A DNA stretch of 64,000 nucleotides from Rhodococcus sp. 4CII (GTDB lineage: Bacteria; Actinomycetota; Actinomycetes; Mycobacteriales; Mycobacteriaceae): assembly GCF_014256275.1 (NCBI RefSeq), contig NZ_JACCFE010000002.1:744001-808000 (forward strand). The letters are read 5' to 3'. Positions within the stretch are counted from its first letter, which is position 1. Each line of letters begins with the position of its first letter. The position numbers and the translations under genes are program-made. Positions 36,634 to 45,444 of this stretch are shown here, piece by piece. The notes beneath the pieces are model-generated. The model saw only the letters and a list, made by a program, of their open reading frames with translations, was not told where the DNA came from and searched no databases.

Positions 36634-38424
36634 TCAGCGGCCGGTGTCGGTTCCGGGGTCGCCTTCGTCGCCGACGGTCAGCGGCTCGTGGCGTTCCTTC
36701 TCGAGCACGGTGCTGGCGTGCTTACCACCGTGGCCCGGTCCGACGTGCGCCTCGGCCTTCATCCGCTCGACCATGTGCGGGTAGTGCAGCTCGAACGCGG
36801 GACGCTCGGAGCGGATGCGCGGCAGCTCGGTGAAGTTGTGCCGCGGCGGCGGGCAGCTGGTGGCCCACTCGAGCGAGTTGCCGTAGCCCCACGGGTCGTC
36901 GACGGTTACGACCTCTCCGTACCGGTAGCTCTTGAAGACGTTCCAGATGAACGGCAGCGTCGAGGCACCGAGAACGAACGCGAAGATCGTCGAGAACGAG
37001 TTCAGGAACGTGAAGCCGTCCGAGGGCAGGTAGTCGGCGTAGCGGCGCGGCATACCTTCGTTACCCAGCCAGTGCTGGACGAGGAACGTGCCGTGGAAGC
37101 CGATGAACGTGGTCCAGAAGTGCCACTTGCCGAGGCGCTCGTCCATCATGCGGCCGGTCATCTTCGGGAACCAGAAGTAGATGCCGGCGTAGGTGGCGAA
37201 CACGACGGTGCCGAAGACCACGTAGTGGAAGTGGGCGACCACGAAGTACGTGTCCGTCACGTGGAAGTCGAGCGGCGGGCTCGCGAGGATGACGCCGGAC
37301 AGACCACCGAAGAGGAACGTGATGAGGAAGCCGATCGAGAACAGCATCGGCGACTCGAACGTCAACTGACCCTTCCACATCGTGCCGATCCAGTTGAAGA
37401 TCTTCACACCCGTCGGGACGGCGATCAGGAACGTCATGAACGAGAAGTACGGAAGCAGCACGGCGCCGGTGGCATACATGTGGTGCGCCCACACCGCGAT
37501 GGAGAGGGCGGCGATCGCCAGGGTCGCGTAGACCAGGCCGCTGTAACCGAAGACGGGCTTACGGCTGAAGACCGGGAAGATCTCCGACACGATGCCGAAG
37601 AACGGCAGCGCGATGATGTACACCTCGGGGTGACCGAAGAACCAGAACAGATGCTGCCACAGGAGCACGCCGCCGGTGGCCGGGTCGAAGATGTGGCCAC
37701 CGAGGTGGCGGTCGACGAACAGACCCATGAATGCGGCGGTCAGCAGCGGGAACGCCAGCAGAATCAGGATGCTGGTGATGAAGATGTTCCACGTGAAGAT
37801 CGGCATCCGGAACATCGTCATGCCGGGGGCACGCAGGCAGATGACGGTGGTGATCATGTTGACACCACCGAGGATGGTGCCGAGGCCGGCGACCGCGAGG
37901 CCCATGACCCAGAGGTCGGCGCCCACACCCGGGGAGTGCAGCGCACTCGTCAGGGGCGTGTAGGCGGTCCAGCCGAAGTCTGCGGCACCACCGGGAGTGA
38001 TGAAGCCGGCGGTCGTGATGATCGCGCCGAACACGTACAGCCAGTAACTGAACGCGTTGAGTCGCGGGAACGCCACGTCGGGGGCACCGATCTGCAGCGG
38101 CAGGATGTAGTTGGCGAACCCGAACACGATCGGCGTCGCGTACAGCAGCAGCATGATCGTGCCGTGCATCGTGAACAGCTGGTTGAACTGCTCGTTCGAC
38201 AAGAACTGCATACCGGGCACAGCGAGCTCGGCGCGCATCATCAGGGCCATGAGACCACCGATGAGGAAGAACGCGATCGAGGTCGTCAAGTACATGATTC
38301 CGAGCACCTTGGGGTCGGTGGTCGTAATCATTTTGAAGATGAACGAGCCCTTGGGTCCCTGCCGCGGCGGGTAAGGCCTGGCTGCAGCTATCGCGGGGAC
38401 TGGCTGGGGCGCTACGGCAGTCAC
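36634..38424 (-). CDS. ctaD: Cytochrome c oxidase subunit I (aa3 type)
   Basis: CtaD (596 aa) is the catalytic subunit of the aa3 oxidase in the plasma membrane, with about 12 membrane helices. Haem a ligand in LFTMHGTIMLLLY; CuB ligand and cross-linked Tyr in HLFWFFGHPEVYI; CuB His pair in AVWAHHMYATG; haem a3/a ligands in VAHFHYVVFG. K-channel residues are present. The GTG start at 38424 has AGGAGG 4 nt upstream. Other ctaC/ctaE/qcr genes are elsewhere, as in mycobacteria. Confidence 0.98.
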   Translation of the reverse strand: MTAVAPQPVPAIAAARPYPPRQGPKGSFIFKMITTTDPKVLGIMYLTTSIAFFLIGGLMALMMRAELAVPGMQFLSNEQFNQLFTMHGTIMLLLYATPIVFGFANYILPLQIGAPDVAFPRLNAFSYWLYVFGAIITTAGFITPGGAADFGWTAYTPLTSALHSPGVGADLWVMGLAVAGLGTILGGVNMITTVICLRAPGMTMFRMPIFTWNIFITSILILLAFPLLTAAFMGLFVDRHLGGHIFDPATGGVLLWQHLFWFFGHPEVYIIALPFFGIVSEIFPVFSRKPVFGYSGLVYATLAIAALSIAVWAHHMYATGAVLLPYFSFMTFLIAVPTGVKIFNWIGTMWKGQLTFESPMLFSIGFLITFLFGGLSGVILASPPLDFHVTDTYFVVAHFHYVVFGTVVFATYAGIYFWFPKMTGRMMDERLGKWHFWTTFIGFHGTFLVQHWLGNEGMPRRYADYLPSDGFTFLNSFSTIFAFVLGASTLPFIWNVFKSYRYGEVVTVDDPWGYGNSLEWATSCPPPRHNFTELPRIRSERPAFELHYPHMVERMKAEAHVGPGHGGKHASTVLEKERHEPLTVGDEGDPGTDTGR

Positions 38425-38724
38425 TGATCCTCCTGAATGCGCGTCCGACCCCGGGCTGCGAGGCGAACGGTCTCTGGCTTGCGCTCATCGAATCGTAGAC
38501 CGTGCCCTGAGCGGCCTCCGACTGGGTCCTACCCACTGTCGTACTTGCCCGGACTAGGAGCAACTCGGTGCGCATTCGACCTGCGGTTTGTCCTACCGGG
38601 AGTGCTCACTGTCACGCGGTCCGGCGTGTCGGACCCGGCCGGTCGACACGGCCCGCGCGAGCCTCCGGCACAGCGCCCCCTCGGTGCTAAGGTTTCGCTC
38701 ACCTAACTTCGATCAGGAGCCCAT
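38425..38724. other. Divergent intergenic region ctaD / siderophore-binding lipoprotein
   Basis: About 300 bp with no credible gene. The left end holds the ctaD Shine-Dalgarno; the right end holds an IdeR/DtxR-type box and an AGGAGC Shine-Dalgarno for the lipoprotein gene. I see no further motif. Confidence 0.7.
38688..38706 (+). promoter_or_regulatory. IdeR/DtxR iron box
   Basis: TAAGGTTTCGCTCACCTAA matches 16 of 19 positions of the IdeR/DtxR consensus TWAGGTWAGSCTWACCTWA. It lies 18 bp upstream of the start of a siderophore-binding lipoprotein gene, so Fe(II)-IdeR would repress it. Confidence 0.75.
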
Positions 38725-39732
38725 GTGAACGTCCTTTCCCGTCGCCGCGTCGTCGCAGGCGTGGTCGCCCTCGCCGCGGCAGCCACCTTCTCGATCACGT
38801 CCTGCTCCAGTAGCGGCGAGACCGCCGCCGCACCCGGCACCACCGCGTCGACCGGGCAATTCCCCCGCACGATCGACCACTTCCGCGGCAGCACCGAGAT
38901 TCCGGCCGCCCCGCAGCGCGTCGTGGCACTCGACAACAGTTTCACCGACGCCGTCCTGCTCCTCGAGACGCCGCTCGTCGGATACGTCGACTATCGCGAG
39001 CCCGGGCTCCCCGACTACCTCGGCTCCTCACGCGACGAGTTCGCGCCGGACGCCGCATCGGTGGGCAAGGTCAGCAACGCGAGCCTCGAACAGATCGCCG
39101 CACTGCAACCCGACCTGATCATCTCCGCCGAGGTCCGCGACGCGAAGAACTACGAGCAACTGTCCGCGATCGCGCCGACAATCTTCACCGAGACCACCGG
39201 GCCGACGTGGAAGGACAACATCAGGCTCGTCGGCAAGGCACTCGGTAAGGAAGAGCTCGCCGAGCAGAAGATCGGCGCCTACGAGGAGCGGGCCGCCACC
39301 GTCGGCGCGAAGATCAACGGCGCGGCGTCGAATCCGGTGATCTCGGTCGTCCGGTTCGCCGGCGAGCCGACGGCGCGCCTCTACCGCACTACCTCGTTCA
39401 GCGGGATCGTCCTCTCCGACGCCGGGTTGGCACGTCCCGGCAGCCAGGGCCCCGATCCGGCCGATCCGGACAACATCATGCAGGCAATCAGCCCCGAGCT
39501 GATCAGCGAGGCAGAAGGCGATGTCATCTTCGTCAGCACCTGGCAGGACCCGGCGGGCAAGAGCGCCGAAGCGGCGAAGCCCTTCCTGGAGAGCCCGCTG
39601 TGGCAGACACTGAAGGGACGCAAGATCGACGTCGACGACGCCCGGTGGATGTCGCCGGTCAGCGTCCAGGGCGCGCATCTCATCCTCGACGACCTGTCGG
39701 ACACGTTCGGGGTGGACAAGCACAGCGGCTAA
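38725..39732 (+). CDS. Iron-siderophore ABC transporter substrate-binding lipoprotein
   Basis: A 335-aa exported lipoprotein of the FepB/FecB (helical backbone binding protein) class. The N-terminal signal RRRVVAGVVALAAAATFSITSC ends in a lipobox (Cys about 27). The binding fold has PQRVVALDNSFTDAVLLLETPLVGYVDY, ALQPDLIISAEVRDAKNYEQL, and VRFAGEPTARLYRTTSFSGIVLSDAGL. The GTG start at 38725 has AGGAGC 6 nt upstream. An IdeR box upstream indicates iron repression. A second, divergent binding protein follows 35 bp later; no permease is nearby. Confidence 0.93.
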   Translation: MNVLSRRRVVAGVVALAAAATFSITSCSSSGETAAAPGTTASTGQFPRTIDHFRGSTEIPAAPQRVVALDNSFTDAVLLLETPLVGYVDYREPGLPDYLGSSRDEFAPDAASVGKVSNASLEQIAALQPDLIISAEVRDAKNYEQLSAIAPTIFTETTGPTWKDNIRLVGKALGKEELAEQKIGAYEERAATVGAKINGAASNPVISVVRFAGEPTARLYRTTSFSGIVLSDAGLARPGSQGPDPADPDNIMQAISPELISEAEGDVIFVSTWQDPAGKSAEAAKPFLESPLWQTLKGRKIDVDDARWMSPVSVQGAHLILDDLSDTFGVDKHSG

Positions 39733-39767
39733 CCTGAACGCGCCCGCACACACAGGAAGTCGCCGAA

Positions 39768-40835
39768 TTGTCCCCTCGTAGGTTTTCCGCCCGCCGCGCG
39801 TCCACCGGTCTCGTCGCCGCCCTCGCCGCGCTCGCGCTCGCCGGCTGCTCTCAGCCGTCCGACGACGAGCCCGCAGCGTCCATCGTCCGGACCACCACGC
39901 AGATCGCAGGCGCCGGTGTGGTCGGCATCGAGAGGGACACCACCACGGCCTGCGCCGCGCCGGCCCCCGTCGACGCCGCGCTCGCTGCCGGGTCGACGCA
40001 CCGGGTGGTGCACACGAAGGGTGAGGCCGACGTGCCGTCCGATCCGCAGCGGGTCGTCGTTCTCGACAGCGCCGCGCTGGACGCCGTGTGCGCGCTCGGG
40101 CTGTGGGAGCACGTCGTCGGCGCGGCGACCGTCGACGGGGACTCACCGCAGCCCGGATACCTCGGCACCGGCATCTCGGAGATCCCAGGCGTCGGAACCG
40201 TCGACGCCCCGGACGTGAACAAGATCGCCGCGGCGGATCCGGACCTGATCCTCGGATCGAGCCCGGCGTCCGACCAGCTGTACGGCGAACTGTCCCCCAT
40301 CGCGCCCACCGTGTTCGCCGGTTCCGATCCCGTGTACTGGAAGGCGCAGTTCGTCCTCGCAGGCAATGCCCTGGGCCGGGCCGACGCGGCGACGGCGGCG
40401 CTCGAGCAGTACCAGCAGGACGCCAGGCAGCTCGGCGTCGACATCGACGCTGCGCAGACCCAGGCGTCCGTCGTCCGCTTCGGCGCCGACAGCATGGAGG
40501 TCGAGGGTCCGGCAACGTTCGCCGGCCAGGTCCTCACCGACGCCGGGGTACGGCGACCCGCCTATCAGAACCTCGACGGTGCGGTCACGGAACCGATCTC
40601 CGACTCGGACATCGACCGGGCCGAGGGCGACCTCATCTACGCCGTCCTGGACGGCGAGGAGGGCACCGCGCATGCCGAGGACGTCATGTCCGGTGAGGCA
40701 TGGGAGGACCTCGGGGCGGCCTCCGACAAGCGGGTCTTCGCCGTGGAGGGTGACGTGTGGGGCGGAAACGGTCTCGTCGCCGCGCGCGCGATGCTCACCG
40801 ACATCAGGAACACGCTGAACGGCTACGTCGGCTAG
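39768..40835 (+). CDS. Periplasmic-binding-like iron(III) dicitrate/siderophore lipoprotein (FecB-like)
   Basis: A 355-aa exported lipoprotein of the same fold as its neighbour but only loosely similar. The signal ends in ALALAGC (lipobox). HRVVHTKGEADVPSDPQRVVVLDSAALDAVCALG opens the binding domain; KIAAADPDLILGSSPASDQLYGEL and EVEGPATFAGQVLTDAGVRRPAYQ follow. It uses a TTG start with AGGAAG 9 nt upstream. M. tuberculosis fecB (Rv3044) lies next to ctaD and seems the ortholog. Probable co-transcription with the first lipoprotein gene would make it iron-repressed. Confidence 0.88.
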   Translation: MSPRRFSARRASTGLVAALAALALAGCSQPSDDEPAASIVRTTTQIAGAGVVGIERDTTTACAAPAPVDAALAAGSTHRVVHTKGEADVPSDPQRVVVLDSAALDAVCALGLWEHVVGAATVDGDSPQPGYLGTGISEIPGVGTVDAPDVNKIAAADPDLILGSSPASDQLYGELSPIAPTVFAGSDPVYWKAQFVLAGNALGRADAATAALEQYQQDARQLGVDIDAAQTQASVVRFGADSMEVEGPATFAGQVLTDAGVRRPAYQNLDGAVTEPISDSDIDRAEGDLIYAVLDGEEGTAHAEDVMSGEAWEDLGAASDKRVFAVEGDVWGGNGLVAARAMLTDIRNTLNGYVG

Positions 40836-40843
40836 GAGGCCCG

Positions 40844-41317
40844 GTGCCCGTCCCCGAGTTTGTCACCGCCCTGCGCGGGCACGTCGGCACGGCGCCGCTG
40901 TGGCTGTCCGGGGTGAGCGTCGTGGTGCGTGACGACGACGGCCGGGTGCTGCTGACCCACCGCGTCGACAACGGCAGGTGGGCCGTCGTGTCCGGCATCC
41001 TCGAACCCGGTGAGGAACCCGGCCCGGCGGCGCTGCGCGAGGTCCGCGAGGAGACCGGCGTGGACGCGGAACTGGTCCGGATCAGCAGCGTCGACGTCAC
41101 CGACCCGGTCACCTATCCCAACGGCGACGTCGCGCAGTACCTCGACGTGTGCTTCCTCGCGCGGTACGTGGGCGGTGACGCCGTCGTCTCGGACGACGAG
41201 AACCACGACGTCGCCTGGTTCTCCCCCGACGCGCTGCCGCCGGACCTCACCCCGTCGTCCCGGCTGCGTCTCGACAAGGCGCTGCAGGACCAGCCGGAGG
41301 CGTGGTTCCGCCGCTGA
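40844..41317 (+). CDS. Nudix hydrolase
   Basis: A 157-aa Nudix hydrolase, cytoplasmic. The Nudix box is complete: GILEPGEEPGPAALREVREETGV. The preceding strand LTHRVDNGRWAVVS and later YLDVCFLARYVGGDAVVSDDENHDVAWFSPDAL fit the MutT/ADP-ribose-type group. The GTG start at 40844 is chosen because GGAGG lies 5 nt upstream, 8 bp after the FecB-like gene stop; the longer frame overlaps that gene. Substrate unknown. Confidence 0.9.
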   Translation: MPVPEFVTALRGHVGTAPLWLSGVSVVVRDDDGRVLLTHRVDNGRWAVVSGILEPGEEPGPAALREVREETGVDAELVRISSVDVTDPVTYPNGDVAQYLDVCFLARYVGGDAVVSDDENHDVAWFSPDALPPDLTPSSRLRLDKALQDQPEAWFRR

Positions 41318-41324
41318 ACGCAGT

Positions 41325-41377
41325 TCGCCCGATGTCACCCCGGTGCAATCGAACTGCACCGGTGTGACATCGGGCGA
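41325..41377. terminator. Large hairpin terminator between Nudix gene and nrdF
   Basis: A 23-bp stem (41325-41347 with 41355-41377) with one mismatch and a 7-nt loop lies just after the Nudix gene; nrdF converges from the other side. Confidence 0.8.
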
Positions 41378-41394
41378 TGCGAAGGGGTGGGGTT

Positions 41395-41474
41395 CTAGAA
41401 GTCCTGAGCGGGTCGCTCTAGAAGTCCCGAGCGGGTCGCTCTAGAAATCCCGAGCGGGTCGCTCTAGAAATCCC
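41395..41474. repeat. 23-bp tandem repeat at the 3' end of nrdF
   Basis: Three full copies of a 23-bp unit beginning CTAGAA (41395-41417, 41418-41440, 41441-41463) are followed by a partial fourth (41464-41474). The partial copy is the nrdF stop codon and last codons (Asp-Phe-stop on the minus strand). Copies differ at two positions only. The array therefore repeats the gene end downstream of the true stop. Confidence 0.95.
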
Positions 41475-42438
41475 AGTCTTCGTCTTCGGTGTTGACGGCC
41501 TTGCCGATGACGTAGGAGCTGCCCGAGCCGGAGAAGAAGTCGTGGTTCTCGTCGGCGTTCGGTGAGAGCGCCGACAGGATCGCCGGATTGACGTCCGTCT
41601 CGTCCTTCGGGAACAGACCCTCGTAACCGAGGTTCATCAGCGCCTTGTTGGCGTTGTACCGCAGGAACTTCTTGACGTCCTCGGTGAGACCCACCTCGTC
41701 GTAGAGGTCCTGGGTGTAGTCGACCTCGTTGTCGTAGAGCTCGAAGAGCAGCTCGAACGTGTAGTTCTTGAGGTCGTCGCGTTCGGCCTCGGTGAGCTGT
41801 TCGAGACCCTTCTGGTACTTGTAGCCGATGTAGTACCCGTGCACGGCCTCGTCACGGATGATGAGGCGGATGAGGTCGGCGGTGTTGGTGAGCTTCGCCC
41901 GCGACGACCAGTACATCGGCAGGTAGAAGCCGGAGTAGAACAGGAAGCTCTCCAGCAGAGTGGACGCCACCTTGCGCTTGAGCGGTTCGTCGCCCCGGTA
42001 GTAGTCCATGACGATCTCGGCCTTGCGCTGCAGGTTCGGGTTCTCCTCGGACCAGCGGAAGGCGTCGTCGATGTCGCGGGTGGAGCACAGCGTCGAGAAG
42101 ATCGAGCTGTAGCTCTTCGCGTGCACCGACTCCATGAACGCGATGTTGGTGTACACCGCCTCTTCGTGCGGGGTGATGGCGTCGGGGATGAGGCTGACGG
42201 CGCCCACCGTGCCCTGAATGGTGTCGAGGAGCGTCAGCCCCGTGAACACCCGCATCGTGAGCTGCTGCTCCTGCGCCGTGAGCGTCCCCCACGACGGAAT
42301 GTCGTTGGACACGGGCACCTTTTCGGGCAGCCAGAAATTGCCGACGAGACGGTCCCACACCTCGGCGTCCTTCTCGTCCTGGACGCGGTTCCAGTTGATC
42401 GCGGATACCCGGTCAATCAGCTTGATCTTCTGGCTCAT
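41464..42438 (-). CDS. nrdF: Class Ib ribonucleotide reductase beta subunit
   Basis: NrdF (324 aa) is the dimanganese/tyrosyl-radical subunit that initiates reduction of ribonucleoside diphosphates in NrdE. Metal ligands lie in EEAVYTNIAFMESVHAKSYS and in IIRDEAVHGYYIGYKYQ; the C-terminal tail SSYVIGKAVNTEDEDWDF docks in NrdE. The ATG at 42438 is family-typical; a longer upstream frame lies in the spacer. It is separated from nrdE by a GIY-YIG endonuclease-like gene, so expression must pass through that gene or start near 42450. Confidence 0.97.
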   Translation of the reverse strand: MSQKIKLIDRVSAINWNRVQDEKDAEVWDRLVGNFWLPEKVPVSNDIPSWGTLTAQEQQLTMRVFTGLTLLDTIQGTVGAVSLIPDAITPHEEAVYTNIAFMESVHAKSYSSIFSTLCSTRDIDDAFRWSEENPNLQRKAEIVMDYYRGDEPLKRKVASTLLESFLFYSGFYLPMYWSSRAKLTNTADLIRLIIRDEAVHGYYIGYKYQKGLEQLTEAERDDLKNYTFELLFELYDNEVDYTQDLYDEVGLTEDVKKFLRYNANKALMNLGYEGLFPKDETDVNPAILSALSPNADENHDFFSGSGSSYVIGKAVNTEDEDWDF

Positions 42439-42455
42439 GACTGCTGTCGCTTTCT

Positions 42456-43220
42456 TCACTCTTCGTTGGTTGTGCCTGCATCCTCGATGCAGTACTGACA
42501 CGTGACCATCGCGACACCCTTGTTGGTGTGATAGCGCGTGTGGGCATTGCGCCTACTCGACGGCATCGGCCGCCCCATTCGAGCAGACGACATCTTCGCA
42601 CGTGTCTCGTCGCTCGCCTTCTTGCCGAAGTTCGGATTGCCCGCCCCGCGCCGCTGCTCGGACATCCGTGCGCGTGACTCTTCCGGCATGGGGTGACCGA
42701 AGCGGGGGTGATCGGCTCCGCGTTTTCCGAAGTTCGGATTGTCGGCCCCGCCGTTGGACCCCTTCCGCTCAGCCGACCACTTCTCCCTCTGCGCGTCGGA
42801 GTGCTTGCGCCCGTGGAACGGATTCTCCTCGGCGAAGCGACTGACTCCGACCCTCCCAGTCGACCGACGGCGAGCGGCTTCCCGCATCTCGTCGGTCCAG
42901 ACGACGCCCGTGGGTCCGATGCCACCGTCCGAAAGATTCAGCAGTGGCTGACCGTCCCGGCGGAGGTAGGCGATCCAGGTGATCTCGGCTCGGCCGAGGT
43001 CGTCGAGACCCTCGACCCAGTCCAAGGTATCGGCGATGACCTCGCTCCGGTCCTGCTTGCGCAGCCAATCGTAGAACGCCGTCTTCCGACCTCCTGCGGC
43101 AACTTTGAGATGTTGGCGCAGACGGACATCTGTGGACTTCGTCGTGAGACCGATGTACCGGTACTCGAACGACGACCGAAGTCGCACCCCGTAGATCACT
43201 CCACCTGTCGCCGTCGTCAC
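42456..43220 (-). CDS. Free-standing GIY-YIG/NUMOD3 homing-endonuclease-like protein inserted between nrdE and nrdF
   Basis: A 254-aa protein with a GIY-YIG nuclease domain at the N-terminus: VIYGV (8-12), RYIGLT (21-26), Arg33 and His37, Glu79 in AEITWIAYLR and Asn95 in LLNLSDGG. These match the catalytic positions of I-TevI-like enzymes (inference). The rest holds about four NUMOD3-like DNA-binding repeats with (K)HSDAQREKWS and NPNFGK elements (108-137, 139-165, 176-199, 200-219). It ends in CQYC. It is codirectional with nrdE (37-bp gap) and nrdF (17-bp gap). Such genes invade ribonucleotide reductase loci in phages; here it is chromosomal. It appears intact, so possibly active. Confidence 0.88.
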   Translation of the reverse strand: MTTATGGVIYGVRLRSSFEYRYIGLTTKSTDVRLRQHLKVAAGGRKTAFYDWLRKQDRSEVIADTLDWVEGLDDLGRAEITWIAYLRRDGQPLLNLSDGGIGPTGVVWTDEMREAARRRSTGRVGVSRFAEENPFHGRKHSDAQREKWSAERKGSNGGADNPNFGKRGADHPRFGHPMPEESRARMSEQRRGAGNPNFGKKASDETRAKMSSARMGRPMPSSRRNAHTRYHTNKGVAMVTCQYCIEDAGTTNEE

Positions 43221-43257
43221 GGTTTGCTCCCCAGTGTTCAGAGATAGTGGCTCGGAT

Positions 43258-45444
43258 TCACAACATGCAGGAGACGCAGTTTTCCACCTCAGTCCCCTCC
43301 AACGCGAGCTGTCGGAGGCGGATGTAGTAAAGCGTCTTGATGCCCTTGCGCCACGCGTAGATCTGAGCCTTGTTGATATCCCGGGTGGTGGCGGTGTCCT
43401 TGAAGAACAGCGTCAGCGACAGGCCCTGGTCCACGTGCTGGGTGGCCGCGGCGTAGGTGTCGATGATCTTCTCGTACCCGATCTCGTAGGCATCCTGGTA
43501 GTACTCCAGGTTGTCGTTGGTCAGGTAGGGCGCCGGGTAGTAGACGCGGCCGATCTTGCCTTCCTTGCGGATCTCGATCTTCGACGCCACCGGGTGAATG
43601 GAGCTGGTGGAGTTGTTGATGTAGGAGATCGATCCGGTCGGCGGCACCGCCTGCAGGTTCTGGTTGTAGATGCCGTGCTGCTGCACGGAAGCCTTCAGCT
43701 CACGCCAGTCGTTCTGGGTCGGGATGTGCAGGCCCGCATCGGCGAACAGCTGCCGCACCCGCTCCGTCTGCGGCTCCCAGGCCCGGTCGGTGTACTTGTC
43801 GAAGAACTCACCCGAGGCGTACTTGGACTCCGGGAAGCCGGCGAAATACGTGCCGCGCTCCTTGGCGATCTCGTTGGACGCCCGGATCGCGTGGAACACC
43901 ACGGTGTAGAAGTAGATGTTCGTGAAATCGATGCCCTCGTCGGAGCCGTAGTGGATCCGCTCGCGTGCCAGGTATCCGTGCAGGTTCATCTGCCCGAGAC
44001 CGATGGCGTGTCCCTCGTCGTTCGCCTTCTTGATCGACGGGACCGAGTCGATGGAGGTCTGATCGGCGACGGCGGTCAACGCGCGGATCGAGGTCTCGAT
44101 GGTCTGCGCGAAGTCCGGCGAGTCCATCGCCTTGGCGATGTTGAGCGAACCCAGGTTGCAGGAGATGTCCTTGCCGATATGACTGTAGGACAGGTCGTCG
44201 TTGAACTCCGACGGCGTGGAGACCTGGAGGATCTCCGAGCACAGGTTGGAGTGGGTGACCTTGCCCGCGATCGGGTTGGCACGGTTCACGGTGTCCTCGT
44301 ACATGATGTACGGGTACCCGGACTCGAACTGCAGCTCGGCCACGGTCTGGAAGAACTCGCGTGCCTTGATCTTCGACTTGCGGATCCGCTTGTCGTCGAC
44401 CATCTCGTAGTACTTCTCGGTGACGTTGATGTCCGCGAAGGGCACCCCGTAGATGCGCTCGACGTCGTACGGCGAGAAGAGGTACATGTCCTCGTTCTTC
44501 TTCGCCAGTTCGAACGTGATGTCCGGGATGACCACACCGAGCGAGAGGGTCTTGATGCGGATCTTCTCGTCGGCGTTCTCCCGCTTGGTGTCGAGGAAGC
44601 GGTAGATGTCGGGGTGGTGCGCGTGCAGGTACACCGCGCCGGCACCCTGACGCGCGCCGAGCTGGTTGGCGTACGAGAACGAGTCCTCGAGCAGCTTCAT
44701 GATCGGGATGACGCCCGAGCTCTGGTTCTCGATCTTCTTGATCGGGGCGCCGTGCTCGCGAACATTACTGAGCAGCAACGCGACTCCGCCGCCGCGCTTG
44801 GACAGCTGCAGGGCGGAGTTGATGGAGCGGCCGATCGACTCCATGTTGTCCTCGATGCGGAGCAGGAAGCAGGACACGGGCTCGCCGCGCTGCTTCTTGC
44901 CCGAGTTGAGGAACGTGGGGGTGGCGGGCTGAAAGCGGCCGGCGATGATCTCGTCGACCAGCTTGGTGGCCAGATCCTCGTCGCCGGCGGCCAGCGTCAG
45001 GGCGACCATGCAGACACGGTCCTCGAATCGCTCGAGGTACCGCTTGCCGTCGAACGTCTTGAGCGTGTACGAGGTGTAGTACTTGAATGCACCGAGGAAG
45101 GTGGGGAACCGGAACTTCTTCGAGTACGCATGGTCGATCAGCGACTTGACGAAGTTGCGCGTGTACTGGTCGAGGACCTCACGCTCGTAGTAGTTCTCCT
45201 TGACCAGGTAGTCCAGCTTCTCGTCCTGGTTGTGGAAGAAGACGGTGTTCTGGTTGACGTGCTGGAGGAAGTACTGGTTCGCGGCCTCGCGGTCCTTCTC
45301 GAACTGGATCTCGCCGTTGGGGCCATACAGGTTCAGCATCGCGTTCAACGCGTGGTAATCGAGTTCTCCCGAGGAGACGTCGGGTCGTGCCACAGCGCGT
45401 TCTACACTCCCAGCCGGGGCTGTGTCTGTGATTGTCGGTGCCAC
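43258..45444 (-). CDS. nrdE: Class Ib ribonucleotide reductase alpha subunit
   Basis: NrdE (728 aa) reduces ribonucleoside diphosphates. It lacks the N-terminal ATP-cone. Active-site elements: SNLCSEILQ, DISCNLGSLNIAKAM, and the radical-site tyrosines near QAVPPTGSISYINNSTSS. The C-terminal redox pair is in EVENCVSCML, which is regenerated by NrdH. Length equals the usual for the family, so no intein. The GTG start at 45444 gives the family N-terminus (MAPTITDTAPAG) but overlaps the end of nrdI by 43 nt. A homing-endonuclease-like gene follows the stop. Confidence 0.97.
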   Translation of the reverse strand: MAPTITDTAPAGSVERAVARPDVSSGELDYHALNAMLNLYGPNGEIQFEKDREAANQYFLQHVNQNTVFFHNQDEKLDYLVKENYYEREVLDQYTRNFVKSLIDHAYSKKFRFPTFLGAFKYYTSYTLKTFDGKRYLERFEDRVCMVALTLAAGDEDLATKLVDEIIAGRFQPATPTFLNSGKKQRGEPVSCFLLRIEDNMESIGRSINSALQLSKRGGGVALLLSNVREHGAPIKKIENQSSGVIPIMKLLEDSFSYANQLGARQGAGAVYLHAHHPDIYRFLDTKRENADEKIRIKTLSLGVVIPDITFELAKKNEDMYLFSPYDVERIYGVPFADINVTEKYYEMVDDKRIRKSKIKAREFFQTVAELQFESGYPYIMYEDTVNRANPIAGKVTHSNLCSEILQVSTPSEFNDDLSYSHIGKDISCNLGSLNIAKAMDSPDFAQTIETSIRALTAVADQTSIDSVPSIKKANDEGHAIGLGQMNLHGYLARERIHYGSDEGIDFTNIYFYTVVFHAIRASNEIAKERGTYFAGFPESKYASGEFFDKYTDRAWEPQTERVRQLFADAGLHIPTQNDWRELKASVQQHGIYNQNLQAVPPTGSISYINNSTSSIHPVASKIEIRKEGKIGRVYYPAPYLTNDNLEYYQDAYEIGYEKIIDTYAAATQHVDQGLSLTLFFKDTATTRDINKAQIYAWRKGIKTLYYIRLRQLALEGTEVENCVSCML

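Noticed and set aside
35410..38427. 1005-aa plus-strand frame
   Set aside because: It lies antisense to serB and ctaD, is full of charged low-complexity sequence and has no domain signature.
43258..45444. Intein or intron in nrdE
   Set aside because: NrdE has normal length and uninterrupted motifs; no splicing-block signatures are present, so the endonuclease-like gene is free-standing and not within an intein.
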